This document shows, piece after piece, positions 35,801 through 45,826 of a stretch of 54,673 bases of DNA. The position numbers and the translations under genes were made by a program. Position 1 is the first letter of the stretch. Every line of letters starts with the position of its first letter. The notes beneath the pieces were generated by a model that did not search any database, was not told the DNA's origin, and saw nothing but the letters and a program-made list of their open reading frames with translations. Source of the DNA: Bacteroidota bacterium. Lineage in GTDB: Bacteria > Bacteroidota > Bacteroidia > Bacteroidales > P3. The stretch lies in NCBI GenBank assembly GCA_017860255.1, contig JAFNAR010000017.1:1-54673 (forward strand), written 5' to 3'.

Positions 35801-36919
35801 TGTGTTACTAAAACAAAAGATCAATGGTATTATGATAGAGATATATTAAGTGAGCAATATGCTTTATTATTATTTAACTATAACAATTTATTAGATGGAG
35901 GTCAAAAAGATGAACTTTTAGACAAATTGCAAGAAGGTTGGGACGGAGATGTTTGGGCTGTTAGAGATGAATATTTGGCAAAATCACCTTATCTTTCTGA
36001 AGAAGTTTTAAGAGAAATGGTGCAAGGCGAAAAATTGCCTTTAGCTATTTGTACAGAAATTCTTCTTTCAAATCCAGAAGCAACACAAACAGACAAGTTT
36101 AAAGAGTTTATGTATAAGGAAGAAAATTACCTTTCTCCTTTATCAAGATCTCTTATTGAAGAAAGTTGGGAAGAAAAAACTTTTAGAGCAAACATGGAAA
36201 GTAATATTTCTGCCAAGTTTACTGAATTGGAAATGACTTCAAGAGCTTTAATAGGTATTATTCTTAACGATTCTTTAGGAATAAATCTTGAAGAATACAG
36301 AAATGTTTTGTCTGAAATGAAAAGTCCTGAAACAAGATTTGAATTGACAGATTCTTACATCGATGAACAAGAATACTCTAATGCAAGAGAATCTCTATCT
36401 ATTTTACAAGGTAATGAAAACTATATTGAACCGATAGAAAGATATTTGCAATATATAGACTTGGTTGAAGAAGCTGGAAGCCCTTATAATTTAAGCAAAG
36501 AAACGCTTTTAAGTCTGGAAGAAACTAATGATGCAATAGGGGCAAAAGCAAAGTCAATTCTTTATTTTAAAGGAATAAAAACAGATTATCATCCTATTGT
36601 TGTCAATATGGAAAATGAACCTAAGAGTAAGCCTGTAAGAATACAAAGTTCTCTTTCTGACCTCTCAAATGCAGATATAACAGTTGTTCCGAATCCTGCT
36701 AAAGATCATATTACAATAACTTATAATTTGCCTCCAAAACAAATTTACACATTAAAGATATATGATAATAAGGGAATAGAGCTATTGAACAAGACTCTTA
36801 ATTCTAATAAGGGGATGAAGACAATAGAACTTAAAACTCTTAAATCTGGAACATATTACTATACTATTACAGATAGCAAGAGTGTTGTTAAATCTGATAA
36901 AATAATAATTGTTAATTAA
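32801..36919 (+). CDS. S8 subtilisin-like protease with T9SS sorting domain
   Basis: 1372 aa. Signal peptide (ends GIQAQ). A pro-region of about 200 residues precedes the S8 domain (about 215-520) with the triad D249 (VAVIDQGVELNHPDL), H282 (YHGTACAGIIGA) and S459 (GGTSAACPHVAGVAALML). Then a right-handed beta-helix-like region about 545-960 with many Asn-rich short repeats, a helical stretch, and a C-terminal T9SS type A sorting domain (VVPNPAKDHITITY, IYDNKGIELL, LKSGTYYYTI). Exported and cell-surface attached or released. The beta-helix insert may bind substrate or surface glycans. Confidence 0.9.
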   Translation: MMRNFIAILASIIIIQGIQAQDTYYWYSGIQKGLRTIQNRKFILVSNALDTIGVKTQVINNGYSIEYFKESKVNTIIPFKSNTLSTEYWTIIEINNSPIVLSDSNIIYSAPFFITQDSTLVGLSHLFYVKLNSSNDINILENMALINNVKILGNNQYMPLWYTLSCMKESLGNALQMANIFYESGLFAAAEPDILVDDLPTCVNDTYFENQWALNNTGQNGGTSGIDINFCKAQEITSGSPNIIVAVIDQGVELNHPDLTNMYPISYNTETHSSPSTVYDYHGTACAGIIGANSDNNLGIAGIAPISPIMSISNMFLRSVDSRMKRANGINFAWKNGASVISNSWSTSEESQTIDEAVNRATNEGRNNKGCVVVFSSGNDNKYGVEYPSNLSKVIAVGAVDKCGIRSGRTDIIPRSCDPWGQNSDPGSSYGSGLYVVAPGTNVYTTDWHGKYRYFGGTSAACPHVAGVAALMLSVNPEMTQQQVKYIISATAQKLSNYTFYSFDFASYGTWNNQVGYGLVDAYAAVKASQCYNSEPILENVIKTDRTINENTFGVGDITIRNGKTLTVNSTLSMAPDAKIIVEPGAKLIVNGGTITSACLDEFWGAIFVMGDRNQPQTQQYQGYVELNNATIENARNAISTWYPENWNTTGGIIKATNTTFKNNIRSVEYLSYNNSNQNQGIFTNCTFSWDDKLFAHDKSQLSHVTMYDVKGVKFTKCYFSKNYENEVGNTILTHGILSENAGFYVTGRTQNANNPVEKSEFNNLDYGIRASNLSGKIFEVSNSIFNYNSCGVFASIANNFKVTESNFNLRPAFNPIVNPDVDYIKMIAVGISSDRSSGYKIENNNFNGISFERQSNHPANTVGIGIQNSGENANLISNNTFTNLYGGSQALGTNRKNNDDGPKIGLKYSCNTFSNSLYGLYVTKHNANTDIYGICEEQGSLSVPALNFFNNNITDICNSNCPKIYYSFSSNISNTQPTICNDKVQLINIETQDNTCGNICVTKTKDQWYYDRDILSEQYALLLFNYNNLLDGGQKDELLDKLQEGWDGDVWAVRDEYLAKSPYLSEEVLREMVQGEKLPLAICTEILLSNPEATQTDKFKEFMYKEENYLSPLSRSLIEESWEEKTFRANMESNISAKFTELEMTSRALIGIILNDSLGINLEEYRNVLSEMKSPETRFELTDSYIDEQEYSNARESLSILQGNENYIEPIERYLQYIDLVEEAGSPYNLSKETLLSLEETNDAIGAKAKSILYFKGIKTDYHPIVVNMENEPKSKPVRIQSSLSDLSNADITVVPNPAKDHITITYNLPPKQIYTLKIYDNKGIELLNKTLNSNKGMKTIELKTLKSGTYYYTITDSKSVVKSDKIIIVN

Positions 36920-37013
36920 TAACTGTTATCATAGCATGTGATTTTAATAATTTCATTTATTAGACACCTGCTATTTTCTTATATTATTACACACTTAAAA
37001 ATACGTAGTTTAT

Positions 37014-38141
37014 ATGAAAAAAAGTTTACTGAAACAAATATTACTTTTATCAATAGGCTTATTGATGTATTGTAATTCTTCTTCTCAAGAAGTAAATATG
37101 AATAGATGGATAGATATAATATTTTCAGAAGAATGGAGAGACTACGGTTACCCTAACAATATGGAAAGCTTTGATTTTAAAGGAGACTCAACAAATACTA
37201 AGATAAAAATTATATCTGGATGGAGAGAAGTAACAAAAACGATAGGAGCAGATTGGGCGTGGTCTTCTTATGATTTCTATCTTGTAACAGATACAATAAG
37301 AATATATGGAAATATTAAAGGTGTAGATATTGGTTATAACACATTAAAGAAAGTAGTTGATTGTGACGATAATACAGAAGTTGAAGAAATATATGCAAGG
37401 GGAGTATTAGAAAATCTTAATATTAGTAATTGTACAAAACTTAAATATTTTTTTTGTGGAGCTTGTAACTTCGCATCAATTAATTTATCTCAATTGACAG
37501 AATTGGAATATTTTTCTATCGGAGGCAATCTAAACATTTCATATCTTGATTTAAGCAATCAGAAAAAATTAAATACTCTTCTTTGCGAAAATACAACTTT
37601 AAAAAGCCTTGATTTAAGAGGACTTCCTGACTTGAAAACTATATATTGCTATGATACCAAAATTTCAACTGCTGGTTATGATTCAATATTTTGTGCTCTT
37701 CCAGAGCGTTCTGGTATTGGAGATGATTATGGATGGTTTGTTCTATATAGTGATGGATTTCCTTCTTCTTACGATACTGTAATGGCAACAAACTCACAAA
37801 ATGCTATTTCTAAAGGGTGGTATGTATTAGATAGAGACTATCAATATATGCCTCAAACCACTGGAACATTTGATTGCAATACAATAGGAGTAGAAGATAT
37901 TAATGTTGATATTGTAGAGGCTAAGGTTTATCCTAATCCTGCAATTGATAAATTAAATATTGACTCAAAGGGAAGAATACAAAGGCTTGAGGTTTTTGAT
38001 GCTTTAGGTAGAAAGGTTATTTCCAAAACTCCAAACCAAAACAATTTCTACCTTGATGTTTCCAACTTTGAAACGGGAATATATATCCTAAAGCTCCAAA
38101 CCAAAGAAGGTATTGTTAGCTATAAGGTAGTTAAGAATTAA
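37014..38141 (+). CDS. leucine-rich-repeat protein with T9SS sorting domain
   Basis: 375 aa. Signal peptide, an N-terminal part of about 90 residues, then 5-6 LRRs of the Bacteroidota type about 105-220 (LENLNISNCTKLKYFFC, LNISYLDLSNQKKLNTLLC, LKSLDLRGLPDLKTIYC), a short beta region and a T9SS type A sorting domain from about 300 (VYPNPAIDKLNID, VFDALGRKVI, FETGIYILKL). Probably a surface adhesin or binding protein. Follows the subtilase by 94 nt; convergent with the next gene at 3 nt. Confidence 0.85.
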   Translation: MKKSLLKQILLLSIGLLMYCNSSSQEVNMNRWIDIIFSEEWRDYGYPNNMESFDFKGDSTNTKIKIISGWREVTKTIGADWAWSSYDFYLVTDTIRIYGNIKGVDIGYNTLKKVVDCDDNTEVEEIYARGVLENLNISNCTKLKYFFCGACNFASINLSQLTELEYFSIGGNLNISYLDLSNQKKLNTLLCENTTLKSLDLRGLPDLKTIYCYDTKISTAGYDSIFCALPERSGIGDDYGWFVLYSDGFPSSYDTVMATNSQNAISKGWYVLDRDYQYMPQTTGTFDCNTIGVEDINVDIVEAKVYPNPAIDKLNIDSKGRIQRLEVFDALGRKVISKTPNQNNFYLDVSNFETGIYILKLQTKEGIVSYKVVKN

Positions 38142-38144
38142 GTA

Positions 38145-38954
38145 TTATCTTGCAGTCTCAACAACTCCTGTTTGATGATTTAATTCACTTCCTCTAAGTG
38201 AATGAGGAATACAAAATATTGTTATCATTACAGAAAAAGCAATTATTGAAGTAATACGAAAGATTTTCTTTTTCAAAAACAACATATTAATAAGGAGGAT
38301 GACTAAAGCTATTAAGGTTTTGTTGTCTGTTAAGTCGTATCCAAAAGGAAATCCACTCCAATAAACTCCAAAAGCATATTTTTGAACAATTGGTCCAAAG
38401 ATAAATCCTCCAATAAAAAGAGTTATTAGTGTTAGAATAAGATAGCGAACAACGTTCTTTTTGTTAGCAATTGCTAAAATTAGTCCGTAAGCTGCAAAAA
38501 GCATGGAAACAAACATAAATATTATATGAGGAATTATAACTCCAGCAGGAACTTCGCCTTTAAAACGAACTATTAAAGCATCTTCTTCAAAAAGAGTTTG
38601 ATTATTTATCTTCACATAGTATTCTAATTTCCCTGCATTTGGCTGTATTGGTAAATCAGCAACAAGTTTTTCATCTTTTCTTTGAAAGTTTATTGAAGTA
38701 AAGGCATCATTGGTAGGATATTTCCTGTAAATAAGTTGAGCATTTGCAGAAGTGTCTGCAATATTTAGCGTTATGGTATTGCGGTTTGCAGTTGCTGAGC
38801 GAGGAAATGAAAGTTTATATTCTTTATTATTTATTGTTATTGTAGTTTTCTTTGGATTTGTTGGGCCAGTTTTTCTTTGATAAACACTTGATGCAAGAGT
38901 TAAAACAATTGCAAGAGCCCAAAAGAGAGCAATGGTTGATTTTTTCATAATCAA
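38145..38954 (-). CDS. hypothetical integral membrane protein
   Basis: 269 aa. One N-terminal segment (about 8-24), an extracytoplasmic beta-rich domain of about 100 residues (KEYKLSFPRSATANRNTITL, GKLEYYVKINNQTLFEE), then four to five membrane helices (135-160, 167-187, 205-235, 240-255). I do not recognise a named family. A second ATG two codons in (38948) is equally possible. The start is one base from the end of the M28 gene, so it is co-transcribed and perhaps co-functional. Confidence 0.65.
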   Translation of the reverse strand: MIMKKSTIALFWALAIVLTLASSVYQRKTGPTNPKKTTITINNKEYKLSFPRSATANRNTITLNIADTSANAQLIYRKYPTNDAFTSINFQRKDEKLVADLPIQPNAGKLEYYVKINNQTLFEEDALIVRFKGEVPAGVIIPHIIFMFVSMLFAAYGLILAIANKKNVVRYLILTLITLFIGGFIFGPIVQKYAFGVYWSGFPFGYDLTDNKTLIALVILLINMLFLKKKIFRITSIIAFSVMITIFCIPHSLRGSELNHQTGVVETAR

Positions 38955-40211
38955 TTATAATTTAATCTTAAGTTCTTTGGTTTTCCCTTCTCTTTTTATC
39001 TTGACTTTGTATATTTGATTCTCTTTTAAAGTTCCAAGAGCATCCATATAGGAATAAATATCATTGACTTTTTTGCCATTAAGCTCAATAATAATATCAC
39101 CATTTAGCATCCCTGCCTTATCAGCTGGCTTTCCTTTTGAAACATTTTCAGCTTTTAAACCATCAGTACTTCCAGTTACATCGGGCATAATACCTAAGGT
39201 TACTTTAACATCTGACATATGTCCCTTATTTTTTGTTTCAGCAACCCTTCTAAACCTTAGTTTATTCTTTCTGTTAGCAACATCATTAGCAATATCAAAA
39301 ACTAAAGATGAAACAATATCCATTCCTTTATAGTTTAATTTATCTGGAGTATCGTATTGAGTGTGATAAGTAGAATCAGCACCAGTTGTAAAATAGAAAA
39401 CAGTAATATTCTTAGCATAGAAAGATGCATGGTCTGAAGGAGCAATTCCACTTGGAGATAAAGTAACCTTTAAATTGTTCTCCTTTGCGTATTTCTTTAT
39501 TATCTTTTCAGATTCTTTTGAGGTTCTACTTCCTCCTACTTTAATAGAATTATTTTTTAGCTTTCCAACCATATCGAAATTTAGCATAGCAACAATTTGT
39601 TTTGAATCAAAAGGTAATTCCTCAACAAATTTCTTTGAACCAATTAAACCTTTTTCTTCACATGCAAAAGCAATAAAGATTATACTTCTTTTGGACTTAA
39701 TTGTGGAAGTAGAAAACTTTTTAAGCAAATCGAGCATAAGAGCAACTCCAGAAGCATTGTCATCAGCACCATAATGGACCTTGTTTGTTTCTTTAGAACG
39801 AGAGCCACCCATCATTGAGCCTAACCCTAAATGATCAAAATGAGCACCAATAACTATATATTCATTTTTAAGTATTGAATCACTCCCTTCCAAAACTCCA
39901 ACAATATTTCTTGAGAACTTGTTCTTTGGACCAGCTTGCTTACTATTCATTGCAATTGATTCCATATCTTTGAATGCAACTTCTTGATAGAATGTTTCAA
40001 ACAAAGGTTTAAGATTTGCTTGCTTAAAGATATTGGTTATATAATCAACAGCCAAACTATCTCCTTTGGATGAAGGAAGACGACCTTGCAACTCTTCTGA
40101 AGCAAGATAATAAACAGCTTTTTCAATATTATAATCTGAAATTTTGCCTTCTTGACAAAAAAGATTCGTAGTTAGAAAAGATAAAATAATTAAGATTAGG
40201 GTCTTTTTCAT
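38955..40211 (-). CDS. M28 family aminopeptidase with C-terminal PDZ domain
   Basis: 418 aa. Signal peptide (ends NLFCQ). Zinc ligands of M28: H124 in GAHFDHLG, D150 in HYGADDNASG, the catalytic/ligand pair in FACEEKGLIGSK (E185/E186), D213 in LNFDMVG and the late His in YHTQYDTPDKLN. Residues about 335-418 are a PDZ domain (MPDVTGSTDGLKAENVSKG, AGMLNGDIIIELNGKKV). Periplasmic or surface exopeptidase. Third gene of the parE group. Confidence 0.9.
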   Translation of the reverse strand: MKKTLILIILSFLTTNLFCQEGKISDYNIEKAVYYLASEELQGRLPSSKGDSLAVDYITNIFKQANLKPLFETFYQEVAFKDMESIAMNSKQAGPKNKFSRNIVGVLEGSDSILKNEYIVIGAHFDHLGLGSMMGGSRSKETNKVHYGADDNASGVALMLDLLKKFSTSTIKSKRSIIFIAFACEEKGLIGSKKFVEELPFDSKQIVAMLNFDMVGKLKNNSIKVGGSRTSKESEKIIKKYAKENNLKVTLSPSGIAPSDHASFYAKNITVFYFTTGADSTYHTQYDTPDKLNYKGMDIVSSLVFDIANDVANRKNKLRFRRVAETKNKGHMSDVKVTLGIMPDVTGSTDGLKAENVSKGKPADKAGMLNGDIIIELNGKKVNDIYSYMDALGTLKENQIYKVKIKREGKTKELKIKL

Positions 40212-40238
40212 ATTTTGGCAATTAAAAAGTTTAATTTA

Positions 40239-40928
40239 TTAATCGTCTCTTGGCTGAATTATCATTCCCCATTTTCTTTTAGAAGCACTTTTATCCAATA
40301 TCTTTATTTCTTCAATAGCATATCTTCCATTTGGATTAATACCTATAACATCAATAATTCCATCATGTAATTTCAAAACAACCTTACTTAAAGAATAATT
40401 ATTCTTTCTTTTCCATTGTTGAGTAAAACTTTCTTCTGGAGTTTCTGGACGATAGTTAGGACAATCCCAAATATGAACTTCTGTTTGTAGAATTTCTTTC
40501 CAACGATATCCATTATAAGACCATATTCTCATTACATTGAGATTTGACCAGTCTCTATTTACTGACATAAAAGAAATTTCATCACCGCCATCACCATCAA
40601 GGTCTCCTTCATTGATTAGAAAGAAAACTCCCAAATCTCCAGGTAAATTAAGTGGAGTTATATCATCATTATCTGAAAAAAGCTTAGTTGCACTTTCATA
40701 TAACATTTCATCAAATCCATCTCCATCCCAATCACCTCTAATTGCATTACGTGTGTTTACATTCTTATTCCAAGTCCATGATGCTGGGTCAGAAGTGTTC
40801 TTAACTACATCTGTCCATGGTTTTATTTTTTCTTCGCTTTGATTTTTCTCGTTATCATCTTGAGCAACTAAAGTTTTAGCTCCAATCAGCATTATTAAAG
40901 CAAAAGCAATTAAAATTATTCTTTTCAT
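40239..40928 (-). CDS. secreted protein with VCBS/FG-GAP-like repeats
   Basis: 229 aa. Signal peptide (ends KTLVAQ). Two calcium-loop repeats, RGDWDGDGFDEMLYES and EGDLDGDGGDEISFMS, match FG-GAP/VCBS beta-propeller blades, but only two blades are obvious in this short protein. The C-terminal half is unrecognised. 27 nt from the M28 gene and 21 nt from parE, so likely part of the same transcript. Confidence 0.65.
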   Translation of the reverse strand: MKRIILIAFALIMLIGAKTLVAQDDNEKNQSEEKIKPWTDVVKNTSDPASWTWNKNVNTRNAIRGDWDGDGFDEMLYESATKLFSDNDDITPLNLPGDLGVFFLINEGDLDGDGGDEISFMSVNRDWSNLNVMRIWSYNGYRWKEILQTEVHIWDCPNYRPETPEESFTQQWKRKNNYSLSKVVLKLHDGIIDVIGINPNGRYAIEEIKILDKSASKRKWGMIIQPRDD

Positions 40929-40949
40929 ATCAATGAATTGTTTTTATTT

Positions 40950-42809
40950 TTATATAACTTCTTCGTATCGTAGGTTTTCAATAATATAATTTTGTCTTTC
41001 TGGAGTATTATCTCCCATAAAGAAAGCAAGAACTTCCTTAATTCCACTTTCCTTATTTAAAAGAACTGGGTCTAAACGAATATCCTTTCCAATGAAATGT
41101 CTGAATTCATCAGGTGATATTTCTCCCAATCCTTTAAAACGAGTTATTTCAGGATTAGTTCCAAGTTTAGTAATTGCAGACTGTTTTTCTTCATCAGAAT
41201 AGCAATAAAAAGTCTTTTGCTTATTTCTAACTCTAAACAAAGGTGTTTGAAGTATGTAAACATGTCCAGCTTTTACCAATTCAGGGAAAAACTGCAAAAA
41301 GAAAGTCATTAACAACATTCTAATATGCATTCCATCAACATCGGCATCGGTTGCAATTACAATATTATTATATCTTAAATTCTCCAAGTCTTCTTCTATA
41401 TTTAAAGCTGACTGCAAAAGATTAAACTCTTCGTTCTTATAAACTAACTCTTTGGTTTCTCCATAACTGTTAAGAGGTTTTCCCCTTAATGAGAAAACAG
41501 CTTGTGTGTTTACATCTCTTGATTTTGTTATTGAACCTGATGCAGAATCCCCTTCGGTAATAAAAAGGGTTGATTCCAGTCTTCTGTCATCTTTTGTATT
41601 GTAATGAATTCTGCAATCTCTAAGTTTCTTATTGTGAAGACTTATCTTCTTGGCACTTTCTTTTGCAATTTTTTTAATACTTGCAATATCTTTTCTCTCC
41701 TTTTCGCTTTGAACAATCTTTTGAAGAAGTCTTTCTGCTGTTTCTGGATTTTTATACAGATAGTTATCTAAATTTCTTTTAACAACATCTATTATAAAGT
41801 TTCTTACAGTTTGTCCCTTCCCATTTGGTTCCATATTAATTGAACCAAGCTTGGTTTTGGTTTGAGATTCAAATATTGGTTCCTGAATTCTTAAACTAAT
41901 AGCGCAAATTATTCCAGAACGTATGTCTGATGGTTCATAATCTTTCTTGTAAAACTCTCTACATACTTTTGTTAATGCTTCACGAAAGGCTTGTTGATGA
42001 GTTCCTCCTTGAGAAGTGTTTTGACCATTTACAAAAGAATAGTATTCTTCTCCATAAGCTTTATCGGAGTGAGTAAGTGCAAATTCAAAATTATCTTCTC
42101 TAATATGAATGATTGGATATATTATTTCAGAATCAATATTATTATCCAAAAGATCATAAAGACCATTCTTTGAATAGTACTTCTTATTATTATAGGTTAT
42201 TATTAATCCTCTATTCAAATAAGCATAGTTCCAAATCATTTTTTCAATGTATTCATCAATGAAAAAATAATTCCCGAACAATTCTCCATCTGGGATAAAC
42301 TCAATAATTGTTCCATCCTCCAAGTTGGAGCTTTCTATCTTATTATCTTTTACAACTTCTCCTTTTGAGAATTCAGCATCTTTAGATTTTTTATCTCTAA
42401 TGGATTGAACATAGAAATAGCTTGAAAGAGCATTTACAGCTTTTGTTCCAACTCCATTCATCCCTACTGACTTCTGGAATGAAAGAGAATCGTATTTTGC
42501 TCCAGTATTTATTTTTGAAACGCAATCAACAACCTTACCCAATGGAATTCCTCTACCATAATCTCTTACTCTAATCTTCTTAGCTTCATAATCAATGTCT
42601 ATATCTATGTTTTTACCAAAACCCATTGAAAATTCATCAATAGAATTATCAATTACTTCTTTAATAAGAATGTAAATACCATCATCTGGCGAAGCTCCAT
42701 CACCCAATTTTCCAATATACATTCCAGGACGAAGTCGTATGTGTTCGTTCCATTTTAATGATTTAATACTTTCGTCGTTGTAATTGGCCCTATTTATTTC
42801 TTCTTCCAT
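40950..42809 (-). CDS. parE: DNA topoisomerase IV subunit B
   Basis: 619 aa from the ATG at 42809 ([16 protein letters not shown]). GHKL ATPase: [34 protein letters not shown]; transducer; TOPRIM with [10 protein letters not shown] and the metal site [16 protein letters not shown]-terminal end typical of ParE/GyrB. Assigned ParE rather than GyrB by length and by the [15 protein letters not shown] opening common to Bacteroidota ParE. The partner parC is not adjacent, unlike in many genomes. The -7 box at 42822-42829 puts the transcript start within a few bases of the ATG at 42815/42809, so the mRNA is nearly leaderless; upstream in-frame ATGs are therefore excluded. Confidence 0.9.
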   Translation of the reverse strand: MEEEINRANYNDESIKSLKWNEHIRLRPGMYIGKLGDGASPDDGIYILIKEVIDNSIDEFSMGFGKNIDIDIDYEAKKIRVRDYGRGIPLGKVVDCVSKINTGAKYDSLSFQKSVGMNGVGTKAVNALSSYFYVQSIRDKKSKDAEFSKGEVVKDNKIESSNLEDGTIIEFIPDGELFGNYFFIDEYIEKMIWNYAYLNRGLIITYNNKKYYSKNGLYDLLDNNIDSEIIYPIIHIREDNFEFALTHSDKAYGEEYYSFVNGQNTSQGGTHQQAFREALTKVCREFYKKDYEPSDIRSGIICAISLRIQEPIFESQTKTKLGSINMEPNGKGQTVRNFIIDVVKRNLDNYLYKNPETAERLLQKIVQSEKERKDIASIKKIAKESAKKISLHNKKLRDCRIHYNTKDDRRLESTLFITEGDSASGSITKSRDVNTQAVFSLRGKPLNSYGETKELVYKNEEFNLLQSALNIEEDLENLRYNNIVIATDADVDGMHIRMLLMTFFLQFFPELVKAGHVYILQTPLFRVRNKQKTFYCYSDEEKQSAITKLGTNPEITRFKGLGEISPDEFRHFIGKDIRLDPVLLNKESGIKEVLAFFMGDNTPERQNYIIENLRYEEVI

Positions 42810-42821
42810 TGTCATAGAATG

Positions 42822-42829
42822 CAAAAATA
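42822..42829 (-). promoter_or_regulatory. -7 box TATTTTTG of parE
   Basis: Minus-strand TATTTTTG only 12-20 nt before the candidate parE ATGs at 42815 and 42809. No -33 TTTG at 19-21 nt. Confidence 0.5.
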
Positions 42830-42838
42830 CAAAAACTT

Positions 42839-42870
42839 TTTGTTTGTTGTTTACATTTTCTTTACTTTTG
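42839..42870 (+). promoter_or_regulatory. promoter TTTG-N20-TACTTTTG of the FN3 gene
   Basis: TTTG 42839-42842, 20 nt, TACTTTTG 42863-42870, 29 nt before the ATG at 42900. Divergent from and adjacent to the parE promoter. Confidence 0.65.
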
Positions 42871-42899
42871 CTGTTTGAATAGAAAAACAATATATTATT

Positions 42900-45812
42900 A
42901 TGAAAAAACTAGGTCTATTTTTATGTGTTTTATTTATTTCCATAAGCTTTTCTTCCTTTGCTTCAAATTCTCAATTTAATCCTCCAACCAGCTTAAATGC
43001 TTCAAATATTTATTATGATAATGCAACTCTTTCGTGGAGTTCAGATACAAATGCTTATTTATGGATTTTATCTTATAATATTTCTCAAAGCAATACAGCT
43101 ATTGAACAAGTATTAGCAACTAATTCAACTCAAATATTTGGTTTAGTTTCCAGTATAACTTACAACTGGAAGGTTAGAATGATTGATATAAATGGAGACA
43201 CAACCCAATGGTCTGAGGTTGCAACTTTCCAAACTCCAGATGAAATAACTGGATGTGATAATATTTCTGGATTAAGTATTGATGCAATGGGAACTAATGG
43301 TATTACTGTTCAATGGCAAGCTAATCCTAATCAAACAGAGTGGGAAATTGTTTATGGAGAATTAGGTTCAAATCCTGATTTGGATGGAACAAGAGCAATT
43401 GTTTCTAATTATTTCTATGTTATTCCTTCATCTAACTTAATACTTAATAACTGGTATCAAATTGCAGTAAGAAATAAATGTTTGGGAGCTAACAGTGGCT
43501 GGTCATATATAAATACTCGTTATATATCTAATCAATTCTACGACCTTCCTGTTCAACAAACCTTTGAAAGTGATGAACAAAATGCAATCTTTGGATTTGT
43601 TAATGGCTCATTAAATCCTTGGGTTCTTGGCAATGCTTACAATACAACTTTGGATGGCAGCAATTCCATTTATATTTCAACAACTGGAGGCACAAACAAT
43701 AATTACTATCCTTTAGTTTCAGCAATCAGTTATGCTTATATTGATGTTTTAATTCCTGATTACGCATCAAGCTTTTACCTGGATTTTAAATGGAAATGTT
43801 TAGGAGAAACTTCAAATGACTTGATGAAAGTTTATTTACTAAATTCTAACTCCGCATTAGATATTTACCAATTGCCTCAAGATGTAAACAGAATTGGACA
43901 AACTGCATATAATAATCAAAACTCCGATTGGCAAAGTGAGCATATTGAAATTCCAGCAGCATATATTGGACAAGTTAGAAGATTGGTTTTTGCCTGGCAA
44001 AACAACTCCTCTACTGGAGGTTTGGGTGGAGCAATTGTAGATGATATTTACATTACAGGAAGATATTGTGCAACTCCAACCAATCCTACTCATAGTTATG
44101 TTTCATCCAATTATGCAAACCTTAGCTGGAACTTTGCACAGGAACAGGAATTTTTCAATATTCAATACAGAAAAATTGGAACAACAGCTTGGAGTCAAGT
44201 AGATGGAGTAACTTCTAATCATATATTAGATAACTTGGATGACAATTCAACTTATATTTACAGAGTACAAGCAGATTGTGGTTTAGAACAAAGTTTCTAC
44301 TCCGTAACAGATACTTTCACAACTCTAATTCGTTGTCTTGCTCCTGAAGATGTTCACGCAATTTCCTATTCAACAGATAGTGCCATTCTTACCTGGAGTG
44401 ATGACCCTAACGTAACTCAATGGTTATTGGAATATGGAGTTGATAATGGAGAAAACACAAACTACACAAGAAAGATTGTTTTCTCAAGACAGGACACTTT
44501 AAGAAATCTTACCCCTGACACTTATTACAATGTAAGAGTAAAAGCCATTTCTCTTCAAAATGATACTTCCATTTATTCAAACACATATCGTTTCCACACA
44601 CTTTGTCCTTACATTACTCAATATCCTTCAAATGAATTACCAAACAGCATAACATGGACAAACCCAAATGGATATTCCAGCTCATATTCTTGCTGGGAAG
44701 TTAAGGGAGATACATTACTTTCACCTGTTTACGACTTATCTCAAATTGGATATCCAGAACTTTCATTTAAGTTTCAATTCTTAGATAGCGTAGCTTCATT
44801 TACCACAACAAAACTATTAGTTACAAACAACGGAAACATATTCTACAACCTAAAAACCCTATACCAAAGCAACACATTAGCAAATAATACCATTGAACTT
44901 CCTCAATATGTAAACGAACATTTTGTTAGATTTGCCTTTGTACCTTCCTATTATCATGAGGTATCAATAGCTAATATTGAGATTAAAGATTTCAATGTTG
45001 TTGAAAAATGTAAATCACCAGCAGAAATAATTATTTTGGAACTCACTTCAAACAGCGTTAGTATTGATTGGACAGAATATTCAAACACTACAAGCTGGGA
45101 TATTATTATTACAGACACCATACTCAACACTTCCTCAAACTTTTCAACAACTATTCATCCATACCAAATAAATAACCTCATCCCAAATCGCCCTTATAAA
45201 ATTTGGATAAGATCTAATTGTGGAAGCGAAATGGATAATACTTGGACAAAAACAGTTATTCATACCCTTGAAGATCTAAGCTGTCCAACTCCAACCAATT
45301 TCTATGCTTATCATATTGCAAGCACAAAAGGCGATGAAGCCATATTCTGCGGTTGGGATGCATTAGAAAGCACAATGTGGGAATTCCAATACAAACAAAA
45401 ATATGCAGTAGACTGGAACAGAATTATACTATTTACAAATCCTCAATATGTGTTGAGAAATTTGGATATGGAAACAGAATATATGTTTAGAGTTAGAGCA
45501 ATATGTTCTATGCAAGACACAAGCTACTGGTCCAACACAGTAAACGTAAGAATAAGCGGATTGGAAGATATTACTGACTATAGCTCATTGGTTAAAATAT
45601 ATCCTAACCCAACAACAGACTTACTAAACATAGAAACACAAAGCAATGACTTTGCTCAAACCAGACTGATAGACCAAAATGGCAGAATAGTTATGACTTG
45701 GGAAAAACTACCAAACAATATAAACGTTTCCACTCTCCCAATCGGCAACTACTACTTGCAGATTAACACCCCTCAAGGAAAAGTAAATAAGAAGATAATT
45801 ATTGCAAGATAG
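42900..45812 (+). CDS. fibronectin type III multidomain protein with T9SS sorting domain
   Basis: 970 aa. Signal peptide ([10 protein letters not shown]). FN3 domains about 28-115, 118-210, 395-480, 482-570, 700-795 and 800-890, each ending in patterns like YRVQADCG or FRVRAICS. Two choice-of-anchor/MAM-like jelly-roll domains at about 215-390 (closes [15 protein letters not shown]) and 575-700. T9SS type A domain from about 895 ([35 protein letters not shown]). Surface or secreted adhesin/binding protein. Array D lies just behind it. Confidence 0.9.
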   Translation: MKKLGLFLCVLFISISFSSFASNSQFNPPTSLNASNIYYDNATLSWSSDTNAYLWILSYNISQSNTAIEQVLATNSTQIFGLVSSITYNWKVRMIDINGDTTQWSEVATFQTPDEITGCDNISGLSIDAMGTNGITVQWQANPNQTEWEIVYGELGSNPDLDGTRAIVSNYFYVIPSSNLILNNWYQIAVRNKCLGANSGWSYINTRYISNQFYDLPVQQTFESDEQNAIFGFVNGSLNPWVLGNAYNTTLDGSNSIYISTTGGTNNNYYPLVSAISYAYIDVLIPDYASSFYLDFKWKCLGETSNDLMKVYLLNSNSALDIYQLPQDVNRIGQTAYNNQNSDWQSEHIEIPAAYIGQVRRLVFAWQNNSSTGGLGGAIVDDIYITGRYCATPTNPTHSYVSSNYANLSWNFAQEQEFFNIQYRKIGTTAWSQVDGVTSNHILDNLDDNSTYIYRVQADCGLEQSFYSVTDTFTTLIRCLAPEDVHAISYSTDSAILTWSDDPNVTQWLLEYGVDNGENTNYTRKIVFSRQDTLRNLTPDTYYNVRVKAISLQNDTSIYSNTYRFHTLCPYITQYPSNELPNSITWTNPNGYSSSYSCWEVKGDTLLSPVYDLSQIGYPELSFKFQFLDSVASFTTTKLLVTNNGNIFYNLKTLYQSNTLANNTIELPQYVNEHFVRFAFVPSYYHEVSIANIEIKDFNVVEKCKSPAEIIILELTSNSVSIDWTEYSNTTSWDIIITDTILNTSSNFSTTIHPYQINNLIPNRPYKIWIRSNCGSEMDNTWTKTVIHTLEDLSCPTPTNFYAYHIASTKGDEAIFCGWDALESTMWEFQYKQKYAVDWNRIILFTNPQYVLRNLDMETEYMFRVRAICSMQDTSYWSNTVNVRISGLEDITDYSSLVKIYPNPTTDLLNIETQSNDFAQTRLIDQNGRIVMTWEKLPNNINVSTLPIGNYYLQINTPQGKVNKKIIIAR

Positions 45813-45826
45813 TCATCTTGATTAAA

